DNA from: Azonexus sp. R2A61
GTDB lineage: Bacteria > Pseudomonadota > Gammaproteobacteria > Burkholderiales > Rhodocyclaceae
Direction: 5' to 3'
Assembly: GCF_021401135.1 (NCBI RefSeq)
Contig: NZ_JACBFO010000004.1
Span: 1 to 64,000 of the forward strand
DNA length: 64,000 nucleotides
This document shows, piece by piece, positions 31,316 through 39,036 of the stretch (position 1 is its first letter; every line of letters begins with the position of its first letter). Position numbers and translations under genes: made by a program. The notes below the pieces were generated by a model, which was not told the origin of the DNA, made no database searches, and was given only the letters and a program-made list of their open reading frames with translations.

Positions 31316-31361
31316 GGGATTTCCTTTTCGTGCCGACGGGCTGGCGCAGGGCTGGTTGCGG

Positions 31362-32702
31362 TCAACCGGCGAAATCGGGCAAAAACGCCAGTGCCCGGCC
31401 GCGGCAATCGCTACGCAGTTGTCCGGCGTGCCAGGCGATCCGTCCGGACACGACGGTCGTCGCGACACGGCTGCGGAAGCGCCGGCCGGCGAAGGGCGAC
31501 CAGCCGCAACGGCTGAGCACGGGATCGTCCGGCGCATCGACGTCGCGGTCGCCGATCAGCACCAGGTCGGCCCAGTAGCCCTCGCGCAGGTAGCCGCGTT
31601 CGGCGATGCGGAACAGGTCGGCGACGCGGTGACTGGTTTTGGCGACCAGGGTCGGCAGGTCGATGATGCCGTCGTGCACCAGGCCCATCAGACCGGGCAG
31701 CGCGTGCTGGGCGAGCGGCAGGCCGGCCGGCGCCTGGAAGTAGCGGCCGGCTTTTTCCTCCAGCGTGTGCGGCGCGTGGTCGGTGCCGATGACGTCGAGA
31801 CGGTGGCTGTTCAGCGCGGCGCGCAGGGCGTCGCGGTCGGCCTGTGTCTTGACCGCCGGATTGCATTTCAGATGACTGCCCAGCCTGGCATAGTCGCGCT
31901 CGTCGAACAGCAGGTGATGGGCGCAGACCTCGGCGCTGATCCGCTTGTCGGCCAGCGGCAGGTCGGTGAAGAGTTCGAGTTCGCGGGCGGTCGAAATGTG
32001 CAGCACGTGCAGCCGCGTGCCGTGCTTTTGGGCCAGCGCCACGGCGAGCGACGAGGATCGGTAGCAGGCTTCGGCGTCGCGGATCAGCGGATGGGCCGAG
32101 AAGGGCACGGCATCGCCGTGCGTTTTTCGCCATTTCTCCTCGTTGACCGCAATCGACGGCGTGTCTTCGCAATGGGCGAGCAGCAGGGTCGGCGCGCAGG
32201 CGAACAGGCGTTCGAGTACGGCCGGGTCGTCCACCAGCATATTGCCGGTCGAGGCGCCCATGAACACCTTGATGCCGGCCACTTGGCGCGGATCGACGGC
32301 AGCGACGGCGTCGAGATTGTCGTTGGTGACGCCGAAATGAAAGGCGTAGTTGGCCAGCGAGTCGCGGGCGGCGATGGCCTTCTTCTCGGCCACGGCAGCC
32401 ATCGACAGTGTCGGCGGCCGGGTGTTGGGCATGTCCATGAAACTGGTGATGCCGCCGGCGACGGCTGCCGCCGATTCGCTGGCAATGCAACCCTTGTGCG
32501 TCAACCCCGGTTCACGGAAATGGACCTGGTCGTCGATCATGCCGGGCAGCAGCCACTGGCCGGCGGCATCGATTTCCTCGTCGGCCGTTGCGTCGATGCT
32601 GGCCGCGATCTTGTCGATACGGCCATGGCGAACCCGCAGATCGGCTTCGACGATGAGCCCTTCGTTGACCAGGCGGGCGTTGCGGATGAGCAGAGTGGTC
32701 AT
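31362..32702 (-). CDS. pyrC: Dihydroorotase-like amidohydrolase (variant metal site)
   Basis: The 446-residue protein matches class I dihydroorotases: FREPGLTHKG, the carboxylatable Lys in GIKVFMGAS (about 145), His about 177 (LLLAHCED), His about 235 (LHVLHISTAR) and Asp about 308 (VIGTDHAPH). The first histidine of the usual HxH pair is glutamine (DDQVHF, Gln about 59), which should weaken one metal site. Dihydroorotase closes the pyrimidine ring. Its place in a Zur-linked operon suggests a zinc-sparing PyrC paralogue. Hydantoinase or allantoinase activity is less likely. Confidence 0.82.
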   Translation of the reverse strand: MTTLLIRNARLVNEGLIVEADLRVRHGRIDKIAASIDATADEEIDAAGQWLLPGMIDDQVHFREPGLTHKGCIASESAAAVAGGITSFMDMPNTRPPTLSMAAVAEKKAIAARDSLANYAFHFGVTNDNLDAVAAVDPRQVAGIKVFMGASTGNMLVDDPAVLERLFACAPTLLLAHCEDTPSIAVNEEKWRKTHGDAVPFSAHPLIRDAEACYRSSSLAVALAQKHGTRLHVLHISTARELELFTDLPLADKRISAEVCAHHLLFDERDYARLGSHLKCNPAVKTQADRDALRAALNSHRLDVIGTDHAPHTLEEKAGRYFQAPAGLPLAQHALPGLMGLVHDGIIDLPTLVAKTSHRVADLFRIAERGYLREGYWADLVLIGDRDVDAPDDPVLSRCGWSPFAGRRFRSRVATTVVSGRIAWHAGQLRSDCRGRALAFLPDFAG

Positions 32703-33292
32703 TGTCGCGATTCAGCCGTGCCGAGGATTGACTGGCGCTCGCCGCGCTTGAGCCGTTCGAACAGATCGGGATCGGGCCAGGCCTGGCGGATGGCGTCGGA
32801 AAATTCGATGTCGTCGAGCGCGATCGGCCCCATGCGCGGATTGATCGCGTCGTCGCGGAAGCACTGGGCGTAACCGGTTTCGGTTTCGTGGACGATGACC
32901 GAATGCAGGCGCACGTCGGCCTCGCCGTTGCTCATCTCGGTCAGTTCGAGCAGTCGCTCAACCAGCACGAAGAACAAGCGCGAGAACTGCTCGGCACTGG
33001 GCGAAACGGGAATCCGCACCCAGCGTTCGGAAAAGCGCTGGCCGGCGGCGATGTACTCGGGGTCGTCGCCCGACCAGAGCGCAACGGCGTGATCGAAGGC
33101 GTCGATCAGCGTGTGCGCGCCGCACTTCAACAAGCCGAAGTCGTAGACCATCTGGCCGCGGTCGAGCGCAAAGGCTTCGAGCAGCAGCTCGACCTTGTAC
33201 GAATGGCCGTGCAGCGAGTGCGAACAGCGGCGTGTACTGCAGCCGCGCACGATGTGCGCATTCTCGAAGCGGAACAGCTTGCGGATCAGCAT
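32699..33292 (-). CDS. queD: 6-pyruvoyl-tetrahydropterin synthase / QueD-like protein
   Basis: A 197-residue PTPS-family protein with metal ligands His13 (FENAH) and LHGHSY (His28, His30), a candidate catalytic Cys23 and a HETETGYA-type C-terminal glutamate. QueD makes 6-carboxytetrahydropterin for queuosine; related enzymes serve folate or pterin routes. It is longer than E. coli QueD, and the Cys-to-His spacing is one residue greater, so it is probably the second, Zur-linked subfamily. It overlaps both neighbouring genes by a few bases. Confidence 0.8.
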   Translation of the reverse strand: MLIRKLFRFENAHIVRGCSTRRCSHSLHGHSYKVELLLEAFALDRGQMVYDFGLLKCGAHTLIDAFDHAVALWSGDDPEYIAAGQRFSERWVRIPVSPSAEQFSRLFFVLVERLLELTEMSNGEADVRLHSVIVHETETGYAQCFRDDAINPRMGPIALDDIEFSDAIRQAWPDPDLFERLKRGERQSILGTAESRQ

Positions 33293-34371
33293 GCCGCTTT
33301 CGTTTCGCCGACGTCGCGGGCACCGCAGAACATGGCGAAGGCCTGTTCGATCATGCTTTGCGGAATGTCGCGGACGATGAACACCAGGCGACTCCGTCGA
33401 TCATTGTAGGGCGCCTCGCCCGGCCATTCGTCGAGCCGGGCGTACGGGTACATCACGTGCTGCACGCATTGCACGATGCGGGGCTTGTGATCGCCGACGA
33501 CATTGAGCAGACCCTTGATGCGCAGGATGCGGTCGCCCATGGTGTCGAGCAGCGTTGCCACGGCATCGGCAAAGAAGACCCATTGCAGCGGTTCGTCGAA
33601 GGTCAGGGCAAAGCTGTATACGTGGGCGTCGTGGCGGTCGACGTCGTGATGGTGATGATGCTCGTGCGCCTTGCGCCGCTCCTCGCGCACCTTTTCCTCG
33701 GCCAGCCAGCCGGCGACGTCGGGCGATTTGCGGCGCGGATCATAGAGCCCGCAGTCGGTCAGTGAGGCAACGGCAAGCTCGCCGCGCCGTACGTAGATCT
33801 GCGCGGCGGCGGGATTGAGCCGGGTCAGCATGGCGCTGACTTCAGCCAGTTGCCCGGGCGTGGCCAGGTCGCACTTGCTGAGCAACAGGCGGTCGGCCAT
33901 CGCCACCTGTTTGACCGGCTCCGGATGACGGGCCAGTTGATCGAGTAGGTGGGTGCTGTCGACGACGGTGACCACGCCGTCGGTACGGAAGCGCTCGGCG
34001 ATGAAGAAATCCTCCATCAGCGTGAAGATCACCGGCGCCGGATCGGCCAGACCGGTGGTTTCGATGATCACCCGGTCGATCGGCGGCAGTTCGCGGCGCA
34101 GGCTGCGCATGAACAGCTCCCCCAGGCTCCGGGTCAGGTCGCTGCGCACGGTGCAGCAGATGCAGCCGGAATCGAGCAGGACCAGATCCTCGTCGATTCT
34201 GGTCACCAGATGGTGGTCGACCGCAACACTGCCGAATTCGTTGATCAGCACGGCGGTGCGGGCCATCTCCGGCTGCTTCAGCAAGTGGTTGAGCAGCGTC
34301 GTCTTGCCGGCGCCGAGAAAGCCGGTGAGCAGGGTGACCGGGATGCGCCGGTCGTGGTCGGTATGGTTCAT
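33286..34371 (-). CDS. COG0523/CobW-family GTPase (zinc metallochaperone type)
   Basis: A 361-residue GTPase with Walker A (LLTGFLGAGKTTLLN), the family CxCC motif (GCICC, about 69-73), a histidine-rich linker (AHEHHHHHDVDRHDAH) and the CobW C-terminal domain. Members under Zur control (ZigA/ZagA/ZNG1-like) are thought to deliver scarce zinc to client enzymes. It is second in the Zur-box operon, eight bases after the dksA-like gene. Confidence 0.9.
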   Translation of the reverse strand: MNHTDHDRRIPVTLLTGFLGAGKTTLLNHLLKQPEMARTAVLINEFGSVAVDHHLVTRIDEDLVLLDSGCICCTVRSDLTRSLGELFMRSLRRELPPIDRVIIETTGLADPAPVIFTLMEDFFIAERFRTDGVVTVVDSTHLLDQLARHPEPVKQVAMADRLLLSKCDLATPGQLAEVSAMLTRLNPAAAQIYVRRGELAVASLTDCGLYDPRRKSPDVAGWLAEEKVREERRKAHEHHHHHDVDRHDAHVYSFALTFDEPLQWVFFADAVATLLDTMGDRILRIKGLLNVVGDHKPRIVQCVQHVMYPYARLDEWPGEAPYNDRRSRLVFIVRDIPQSMIEQAFAMFCGARDVGETKAAC

Positions 34372-34379
34372 GATGGCCT

Positions 34380-34790
34380 TCAGTCGCCGAATTGGCGTTT
34401 ACGTTGTTCGCGGCGCTCCTGCGCCTCCAGGCTCAGGGTGGCAGTCGGCCGGGCGAGCAGGCGGGCGATGCCGATCGGCTCGCCGCTTTCCTCGCACCAG
34501 CCGTAACTGCCGTCGTCGATGCGGCGCAGCGATTCCCGGATCTTCTTCAGCAGTTTGCGCTCGCGGTCGCGCACGCGCAGTTCCAGCGTGTGTTCTTCCT
34601 CGCTGCTGGCGCGGTCGGTCCAGTCCGGCGTGGCCGCGTTTTCCTGCAGATGCTGGGTGGTTTCCTGCGCCGCGTCGCGCAGAGCCTTCTCTTCCGCCAG
34701 CAGGCGCTCACGAAAGAACGCGAGTTGCCGGGGGGACATGTAGTCGTCTGCCGGCGCCGACAGCAAGGCCGCTTCGGTCAAGGGGGACAT
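34380..34790 (-). CDS. dksA2: DksA paralogue with degenerate zinc finger (DksA2 type)
   Basis: Started at MSPLTEAALLSAPADDYMS, after GGAGAAACCATAC, the product has 136 residues. It carries the DksA coiled coil and the motif DGSYGWCEESGEPIGIARL. Of the four zinc cysteines only one survives: Cys99 is kept, while positions 102, 120 and 123 are Ser, Ser and Ala. DksA2 of Pseudomonas similarly works without zinc, binding RNA polymerase with ppGpp. It is first in the operon behind the Zur box. An earlier ATG at 34850 falls inside the Zur box and is rejected. Confidence 0.88.
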   Translation of the reverse strand: MSPLTEAALLSAPADDYMSPRQLAFFRERLLAEEKALRDAAQETTQHLQENAATPDWTDRASSEEEHTLELRVRDRERKLLKKIRESLRRIDDGSYGWCEESGEPIGIARLLARPTATLSLEAQERREQRKRQFGD

Positions 34791-34840
34791 GTATGGTTTC
34801 TCCGTTTCGGCGACGCCGGGAAAGGCCGGGCGTTCGGAAA

Positions 34841-34870
34841 ACAAATGCAATGTTATAACATTGCATTTGT
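34841..34870. promoter_or_regulatory. Zur box in the dksA2-zur intergenic region
   Basis: A perfect 30-bp palindrome: the left half ACAAATGCAATGTTAT is mirrored exactly in the right half. The TGTTATAACA core matches the known proteobacterial Zur operator pattern (GTTATA..TATAAC). It lies 33 bp before zur and about 50 bp before the dksA2 start, so one site can control both directions. Confidence 0.9.
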
Positions 34871-34902
34871 CGCTTCCAGCGTCCGCTGCCTAAAATCCGT
34901 CC

Positions 34903-35361
34903 ATGCCACGAAAAATATCCCCGCCCATGCTTGAATGCGCCGAGTTCGTCGATCGGGCCGCCGAACGTTGCAAGGCCCGCGGTGCCCAGATGACGCCGAT
35001 CCGCCGGGATGTCTTGAGCCTGCTGCACGCCAGCGAGCACGGCCTGAAGGCCTACGACCTGCTGGCCCGCATCAAGGCGCTACGCAGCAACGCCACGCCG
35101 CCGACCGTATACCGGGCGCTGGATTTCCTGATGGAACAGGGATTGGTGCACAAGATCGAACGACTCAACCAGTTCGTCATCTGCCGCCATGAGTCGCACC
35201 AGTTCCCCGGCGTGTTCATGGTCTGCCGGCGCTGCGGAAAACTCAGCGAATTGCAGGATCCGGCGCTGATGGCCGCCTTCTCGCGCAGTGTCGAGCGCAG
35301 CGGCCATCACCTGGCGTGCCACGAACTCGAAATCGCCACGATCTGCCCGGATTGCCGCTGA
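34903..35361 (+). CDS. zur: Zinc uptake regulator Zur (Fur family)
   Basis: A 152-residue Fur-family repressor with winged helix (NATPPTVYRALDFLMEQGLV), His/Cys metal-sensing segment (FVICRHESHQF) and two structural CxxC pairs (Cys108/111 and Cys148/151). The zinc-loaded dimer should bind the palindrome just upstream and repress its own gene and the divergent operon. Genomic context, not sequence alone, separates Zur from Fur here. Confidence 0.9.
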   Translation: MPRKISPPMLECAEFVDRAAERCKARGAQMTPIRRDVLSLLHASEHGLKAYDLLARIKALRSNATPPTVYRALDFLMEQGLVHKIERLNQFVICRHESHQFPGVFMVCRRCGKLSELQDPALMAAFSRSVERSGHHLACHELEIATICPDCR

Positions 35362-35435
35362 GTTTGCGATGGGCTTGAGCGACGCCCTCCGGCGTGCTGG
35401 CAGCGGTCTCGTTCGCGGCTTGGTTTTTCGCAACG

Positions 35436-35450
35436 CAACTTGAGCTGCGG
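35436..35450 (+). repeat. Left copy of imperfect 15-bp direct repeat flanking the defence island
   Basis: CAACTTGAGCTGCGG matches CAACTTAAGCTGCGG at 39546-39560 in 14 of 15 positions and in the same orientation. It may be a footprint of insertion; no integrase or transposase accompanies it. Confidence 0.4.
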
Positions 35451-35559
35451 CTTATCCCGTCACCATGTAATCGCTGGAAGTTTTGCGGACACCATCGGAT
35501 GCATGGCTGATTGAGTGGCTTCCGTTCTTCGGCCTTAGCGGACTGTGGCCCTCGAAATG

Positions 35560-35593
35560 CAAATGGCCGTTCTGGTGACAGAGCGGCCATTTG
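35560..35593 (-). terminator. Hairpin downstream of hamB
   Basis: CAAATGGCCG pairs with CGGCCATTTG across a 14-base loop. It lies about 58 bases past the hamB stop. Short T-runs are found on both sides (TGTTTT on plus, GCATTT on minus), so it may act as a weak bidirectional terminator. Confidence 0.45.
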
Positions 35594-35650
35594 TGTTTTG
35601 AAAATACAGAAGATAGCTTTCGGCAGCCTGCTATATACCCCGATAAATCA

Positions 35651-37777
35651 TCATTGTGCAGGAGCCTCAACTGCTCTTAGTTGTTGCGGGGCAATACCAT
35701 CGAAGAAGTAGTCCAAGACATACCTATCGAACGAATCAAGCCCCCCTACTTTCCCGATGATATCGGGCTGTATCTCACGCAGAAAATTGATTGCTGAATG
35801 AAGATCTAGCTTTTCATCTTCGAAATTTACGAGACCAGAGGCGTGAATTTTCTTTGCCAGCATGCGTGGCAATCCATACTCTTCAAGCTCCATTACGCAC
35901 GACGGCAGGAAAGCCTTCGACAGTCTGGCAATGAAGGGAGAGATATCCACCTTGTACTCCGGAGTCATTTCCTTCTGAATGACATTGATGTCGTTCAGCA
36001 ATGCAGTCAATTTAAACGTTGCATTGCGCTCCATCTTAAAAAACGCCTCGATCGTTACGTCGTGCTCCGATAGCTGCTCCAGCAGATCAGGAATCGAAAG
36101 GGTCCAATTGCCAGACAACGCTCTTACAAATTCAGCGAATTTCGTGTGAGAAGCATCCCATCCACCAGGAACCAGTTTCAGGACTTTACAGAGCGTCCAA
36201 ACCCAATAGTCGTTTGATGGAGCATATAGGTTGGCAAGTGCTCTTACCAATTTGGAGTCATTCCTGATTGCAAATGCAATTGCGGTAATCAATTCCGTGT
36301 CGCTTGAAATCAACGCACCTTCGTTCCGCATGCGCTCAAACGACTCATCCCCCATGATCTGAGCCATCTCCTCCTTGTAGTGCAAGAGCTTTGCCAACTG
36401 CTCTTTGGTCAGTTCCTGCTTGTATTTCTCGTCATCTACATCAGCAAGCAACTCGTCAGGGAAGGTCAATTCAAGCTGGGTATCAGCAGCAGCGGGAGGC
36501 TCTTCAAGGATATAAATCTTGCCGACGAAGTGCCTGAACATTCTTCCACCTCGCCCAATGATATTGCGATAGGTGAAATCATCGAGTTTCAGGTGTGCTT
36601 TCTTGTTACTCCAGACAATGACGTTCTCCGCCGAGGTATTCACCCCCTCAATGATTGATGAGGTTGAAACCAGCGTTTGTAGCCCGTCCTTCTCCTCTTC
36701 GAAGAGTCGAACCTGTATCTGACTCAAGGAGCGATGAAGCTGTCCTGTATGGATGCCGACCCCTCGTTTAACCAAATTGGTCAGTTTCCAGTTCGGGTGA
36801 TAGTTCGTCGAAAGCCAGGCGGAAAAGTCGGAGAGCAGCGGACTATCCTCCTTGTCGGTGTTGTCGATCAGCAATGTGGTTACGCTATCAACGCCAGGGT
36901 AGGAGCCTGCGTAAATCAGAGACTTGGTTTCGTGTTTCCCCAAAATCCTGAGAAGTGCATCGTTTTTCTTCTGCACATCCTTGTTGATGTCCTTGAACTC
37001 TTCATGTTTCTCAAGGAACACCGTATTGAAATCCATACGCAGGAAGGTCATACCCTTCGTGAAAGGGTTGTCGTTCAAGTCGGCGATGTTCGGTGCCAAG
37101 TAATATTTCTGTGCTGCCTTCTCTCCCAGCTTGAGCATGGCTTTCAAGAGGGCTGGCGACCTTTCCTTGTCGAAGGCACGGCTCGCCTTATAAAACTCAT
37201 CGACGACCAGCAAGTCCAATTGTTCAAGCTTGTCACTGTAGTGAATCGCCCTTTCCTGCGGGAAGATGAGGATGTTCTTCTCGCCGAGTTCGACCTCCGA
37301 TGTCGTCACAATTTTGTACTCGGCAGAAAACTTTTTGCTTAATCTACGTCTGGTTTCATCGGTCAGTGCGATGGTGGGAACCAGAATCAGAACGTTTTTA
37401 GGTTTCTTGATTGCGATGTAGGCATCAATGATCAGGCTTTTGCCAAAGCTTGTAGGAGCACTGACAGCAAGGTCGTCGCCATCCAGAAGGTGTTTTAGGA
37501 CTAACGACTGCTCACTGTGTAGCGTGACAGGCTCATCCTGTCCGATGTCCACCTTGAAAGATTCATAGACGAATCTGTCTTGCCAACTCGATGTCTCAGG
37601 TTCGAGATAGGGAAACAGCCCTGACTCTCGAATAAGGTGGTTCAGCAACGGGGTGTAGGCTTGTTCTGTTTTGCCAAGAGTATCAAGCAGGCAAATAAGG
37701 CGGTTTCTTGCTTCAATCTCCTCGTTAGCTTGCAGTAAGTCATTGATGGCGGAGCATTCCTCGAAGATATCCATCAC
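35651..37777 (-). CDS. hamB: Hachiman defence helicase HamB
   Basis: A 708-residue superfamily-2 helicase. Motif I is SAPTSFGKS (about 106-114), motif II VVDEFYK (DEFY, about 193-196), motif V STSSIIEGVN (about 371-380) and motif VI NIIGRGGRM (about 405-413). In Hachiman systems HamB watches DNA and releases the HamA nuclease upon phage damage. Its ATG overlaps the hamA stop, so the two are coupled. Base composition is visibly AT-richer than in neighbouring genes, suggesting horizontal transfer. Confidence 0.85.
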   Translation of the reverse strand: MMDIFEECSAINDLLQANEEIEARNRLICLLDTLGKTEQAYTPLLNHLIRESGLFPYLEPETSSWQDRFVYESFKVDIGQDEPVTLHSEQSLVLKHLLDGDDLAVSAPTSFGKSLIIDAYIAIKKPKNVLILVPTIALTDETRRRLSKKFSAEYKIVTTSEVELGEKNILIFPQERAIHYSDKLEQLDLLVVDEFYKASRAFDKERSPALLKAMLKLGEKAAQKYYLAPNIADLNDNPFTKGMTFLRMDFNTVFLEKHEEFKDINKDVQKKNDALLRILGKHETKSLIYAGSYPGVDSVTTLLIDNTDKEDSPLLSDFSAWLSTNYHPNWKLTNLVKRGVGIHTGQLHRSLSQIQVRLFEEEKDGLQTLVSTSSIIEGVNTSAENVIVWSNKKAHLKLDDFTYRNIIGRGGRMFRHFVGKIYILEEPPAAADTQLELTFPDELLADVDDEKYKQELTKEQLAKLLHYKEEMAQIMGDESFERMRNEGALISSDTELITAIAFAIRNDSKLVRALANLYAPSNDYWVWTLCKVLKLVPGGWDASHTKFAEFVRALSGNWTLSIPDLLEQLSEHDVTIEAFFKMERNATFKLTALLNDINVIQKEMTPEYKVDISPFIARLSKAFLPSCVMELEEYGLPRMLAKKIHASGLVNFEDEKLDLHSAINFLREIQPDIIGKVGGLDSFDRYVLDYFFDGIAPQQLRAVEAPAQ

Positions 37778-38706
37778 CCGTTATCCTTGTAAAAAGCAAC
37801 AGCTTTCGTGAACTGATCAACCAGTTCTTGCCTATCTGGAACGGGAAGCAAAATGATGTGAAATTTGATAGATGAATACTTCGAGACCTTATCCGCAAGC
37901 GTTTCAATTTGCTTCTTGAAGTAGGCAGTCGCTCGGTCAAGGTGCTGCTCTCGAAGCTTCGCCCTATATTCGTCATTCATCTCCTTGGTACCTGCCGTTA
38001 TTGAGCACTGATGCAAAAGCAGGATGGGGATATGTAGGATTGGCTTGATGTTGTCCATCGAATTGTCGGGCGACAATGCAAGCTTAATCTTGGCAGCCAG
38101 CGCCTTGTTCTCAACAAGTCGGTCTACCTCTGCCATGTTGGTGATGATGCTGTTTTCTTTTTTCAGCTTCTCTGTCAGCAGTGAGTTTCCGACTGACTTG
38201 ACGATGGATGCCAACCTTGCGTCTTCTATGCTGTTGTAAAACTTTGCCTCCCCAAACCAAAGCGAAAAAGCATCGTTACCCTCTATAACAATATGAACGC
38301 TATCTGCCCCTTTGGCATTGTCTTGAACATTTTGCTTGTAGAAAATCTTGGGGACGATGGGCAATGCCTTGTAGTGGTGGTGCATGATTCCATAGAGGAC
38401 AATTTCGGCAAGTTCACTTCCCTTCCCCTTGTCGTCCTCCTTGTCGGTCAGCCGCAAGTTCATGGCAGCCTCTCGTAGAGTCGAATCACTCTTGCCTGCC
38501 AACTTTTCTCGCTCTTGTACCGTTAGTGCTGTCAAAGCGATGTTGTCCCAGACGAAACTATTGAATTTTCTTCGTCGCCACTTCTCATCCTCAAAATCGT
38601 TAGCCAGGCTCAAAACGGTTTTGTTGTCGACGGGAGCAAGCTCTGTGCCCTGAATCAGATTCAGGTAGTTGTCGTTGATGAGAATTTCAAAGTGCATCGA
38701 GGTCAT
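37774..38706 (-). CDS. hamA: Hachiman defence effector HamA (DUF1837)
   Basis: A 310-residue protein of the DUF1837/HamA type. A PD-(D/E)xK-like nuclease core is visible: Glu98 or Glu101 (GSELAEIVLYG), Asp135 (GADSVHIV) and Glu153-Ala-Lys155 (WFGEAKFYN). HamA is the nuclease effector of Hachiman. Starts at MTSMHFEIL or at MHFEIL, three codons in, are both possible. It lies 12 bases downstream of a DUF3223-like gene and overlaps hamB. Confidence 0.85.
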   Translation of the reverse strand: MTSMHFEILINDNYLNLIQGTELAPVDNKTVLSLANDFEDEKWRRRKFNSFVWDNIALTALTVQEREKLAGKSDSTLREAAMNLRLTDKEDDKGKGSELAEIVLYGIMHHHYKALPIVPKIFYKQNVQDNAKGADSVHIVIEGNDAFSLWFGEAKFYNSIEDARLASIVKSVGNSLLTEKLKKENSIITNMAEVDRLVENKALAAKIKLALSPDNSMDNIKPILHIPILLLHQCSITAGTKEMNDEYRAKLREQHLDRATAYFKKQIETLADKVSKYSSIKFHIILLPVPDRQELVDQFTKAVAFYKDNG

Positions 38707-38718
38707 CCAATCAAAAGG

Positions 38719-39024
38719 TCAGTCGCCTTTTTGCGTCACGCATTTCTTGTATGAGAAGCCTTCCTTGGTTCCATCCAACAACACCGCACAAAAGCACTGA
38801 GAACCGAATTTTTCTGGCATAACCTCGAAATAATTTACGCCAGGACCAACTTTTGATGAATAGCTCGGGTGTCTCTTAAACAGTTCTGCGAGATGAGTGG
38901 AATCCTCGGGTGAAACGATTTCACCAGGGATATAGCGATTAAGCATTTCCTTGAAAAAGGCATGGGCTTGGGTTTGATTGCCAAAGCTGATTGTTTCGAG
39001 AACTACTGATTTCCCTCTTGCCAT
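38719..39024 (-). CDS. DUF3223/DCL-like small protein in the Hachiman locus
   Basis: The ATG after GGAGGACGAA gives 101 residues starting MARGKSVVLETISFGNQTQA. The pattern AFFKEMLNRYIPG ... HPSYSSKVGPGVNYFEV ... QCFCAVLLDGTKEGFSYKKC matches the DUF3223/DCL family, named after a plant chloroplast protein linked to rRNA maturation. The bacterial function is unknown. It is the first gene of the apparent three-gene operon. It could modulate the defence system or be a passenger. Confidence 0.65.
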   Translation of the reverse strand: MARGKSVVLETISFGNQTQAHAFFKEMLNRYIPGEIVSPEDSTHLAELFKRHPSYSSKVGPGVNYFEVMPEKFGSQCFCAVLLDGTKEGFSYKKCVTQKGD

Positions 39025-39036
39025 TTCGTCCTCCAC

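Larger units (their letters stand above)
35362..35650. other. Intergenic stretch between zur and the Hachiman island
   Basis: No gene is visible. It holds one copy of the island-border repeat (35436-35450) and a large hairpin (35560-35593). Base composition shifts from GC-rich to AT-rich across it. Confidence 0.6.

Noticed and set aside
31316..31361. A second Zur box or promoter before zrgA
   Set aside because: The 46-base spacer has no TGTTATAACA-like core; it only holds a variant of the dispersed repeat.
34791..34850. Upstream ATG extending dksA2 by 20 codons
   Set aside because: The extension runs into the Zur box and lacks a ribosome binding site; the inner ATG has GGAG at a good distance.
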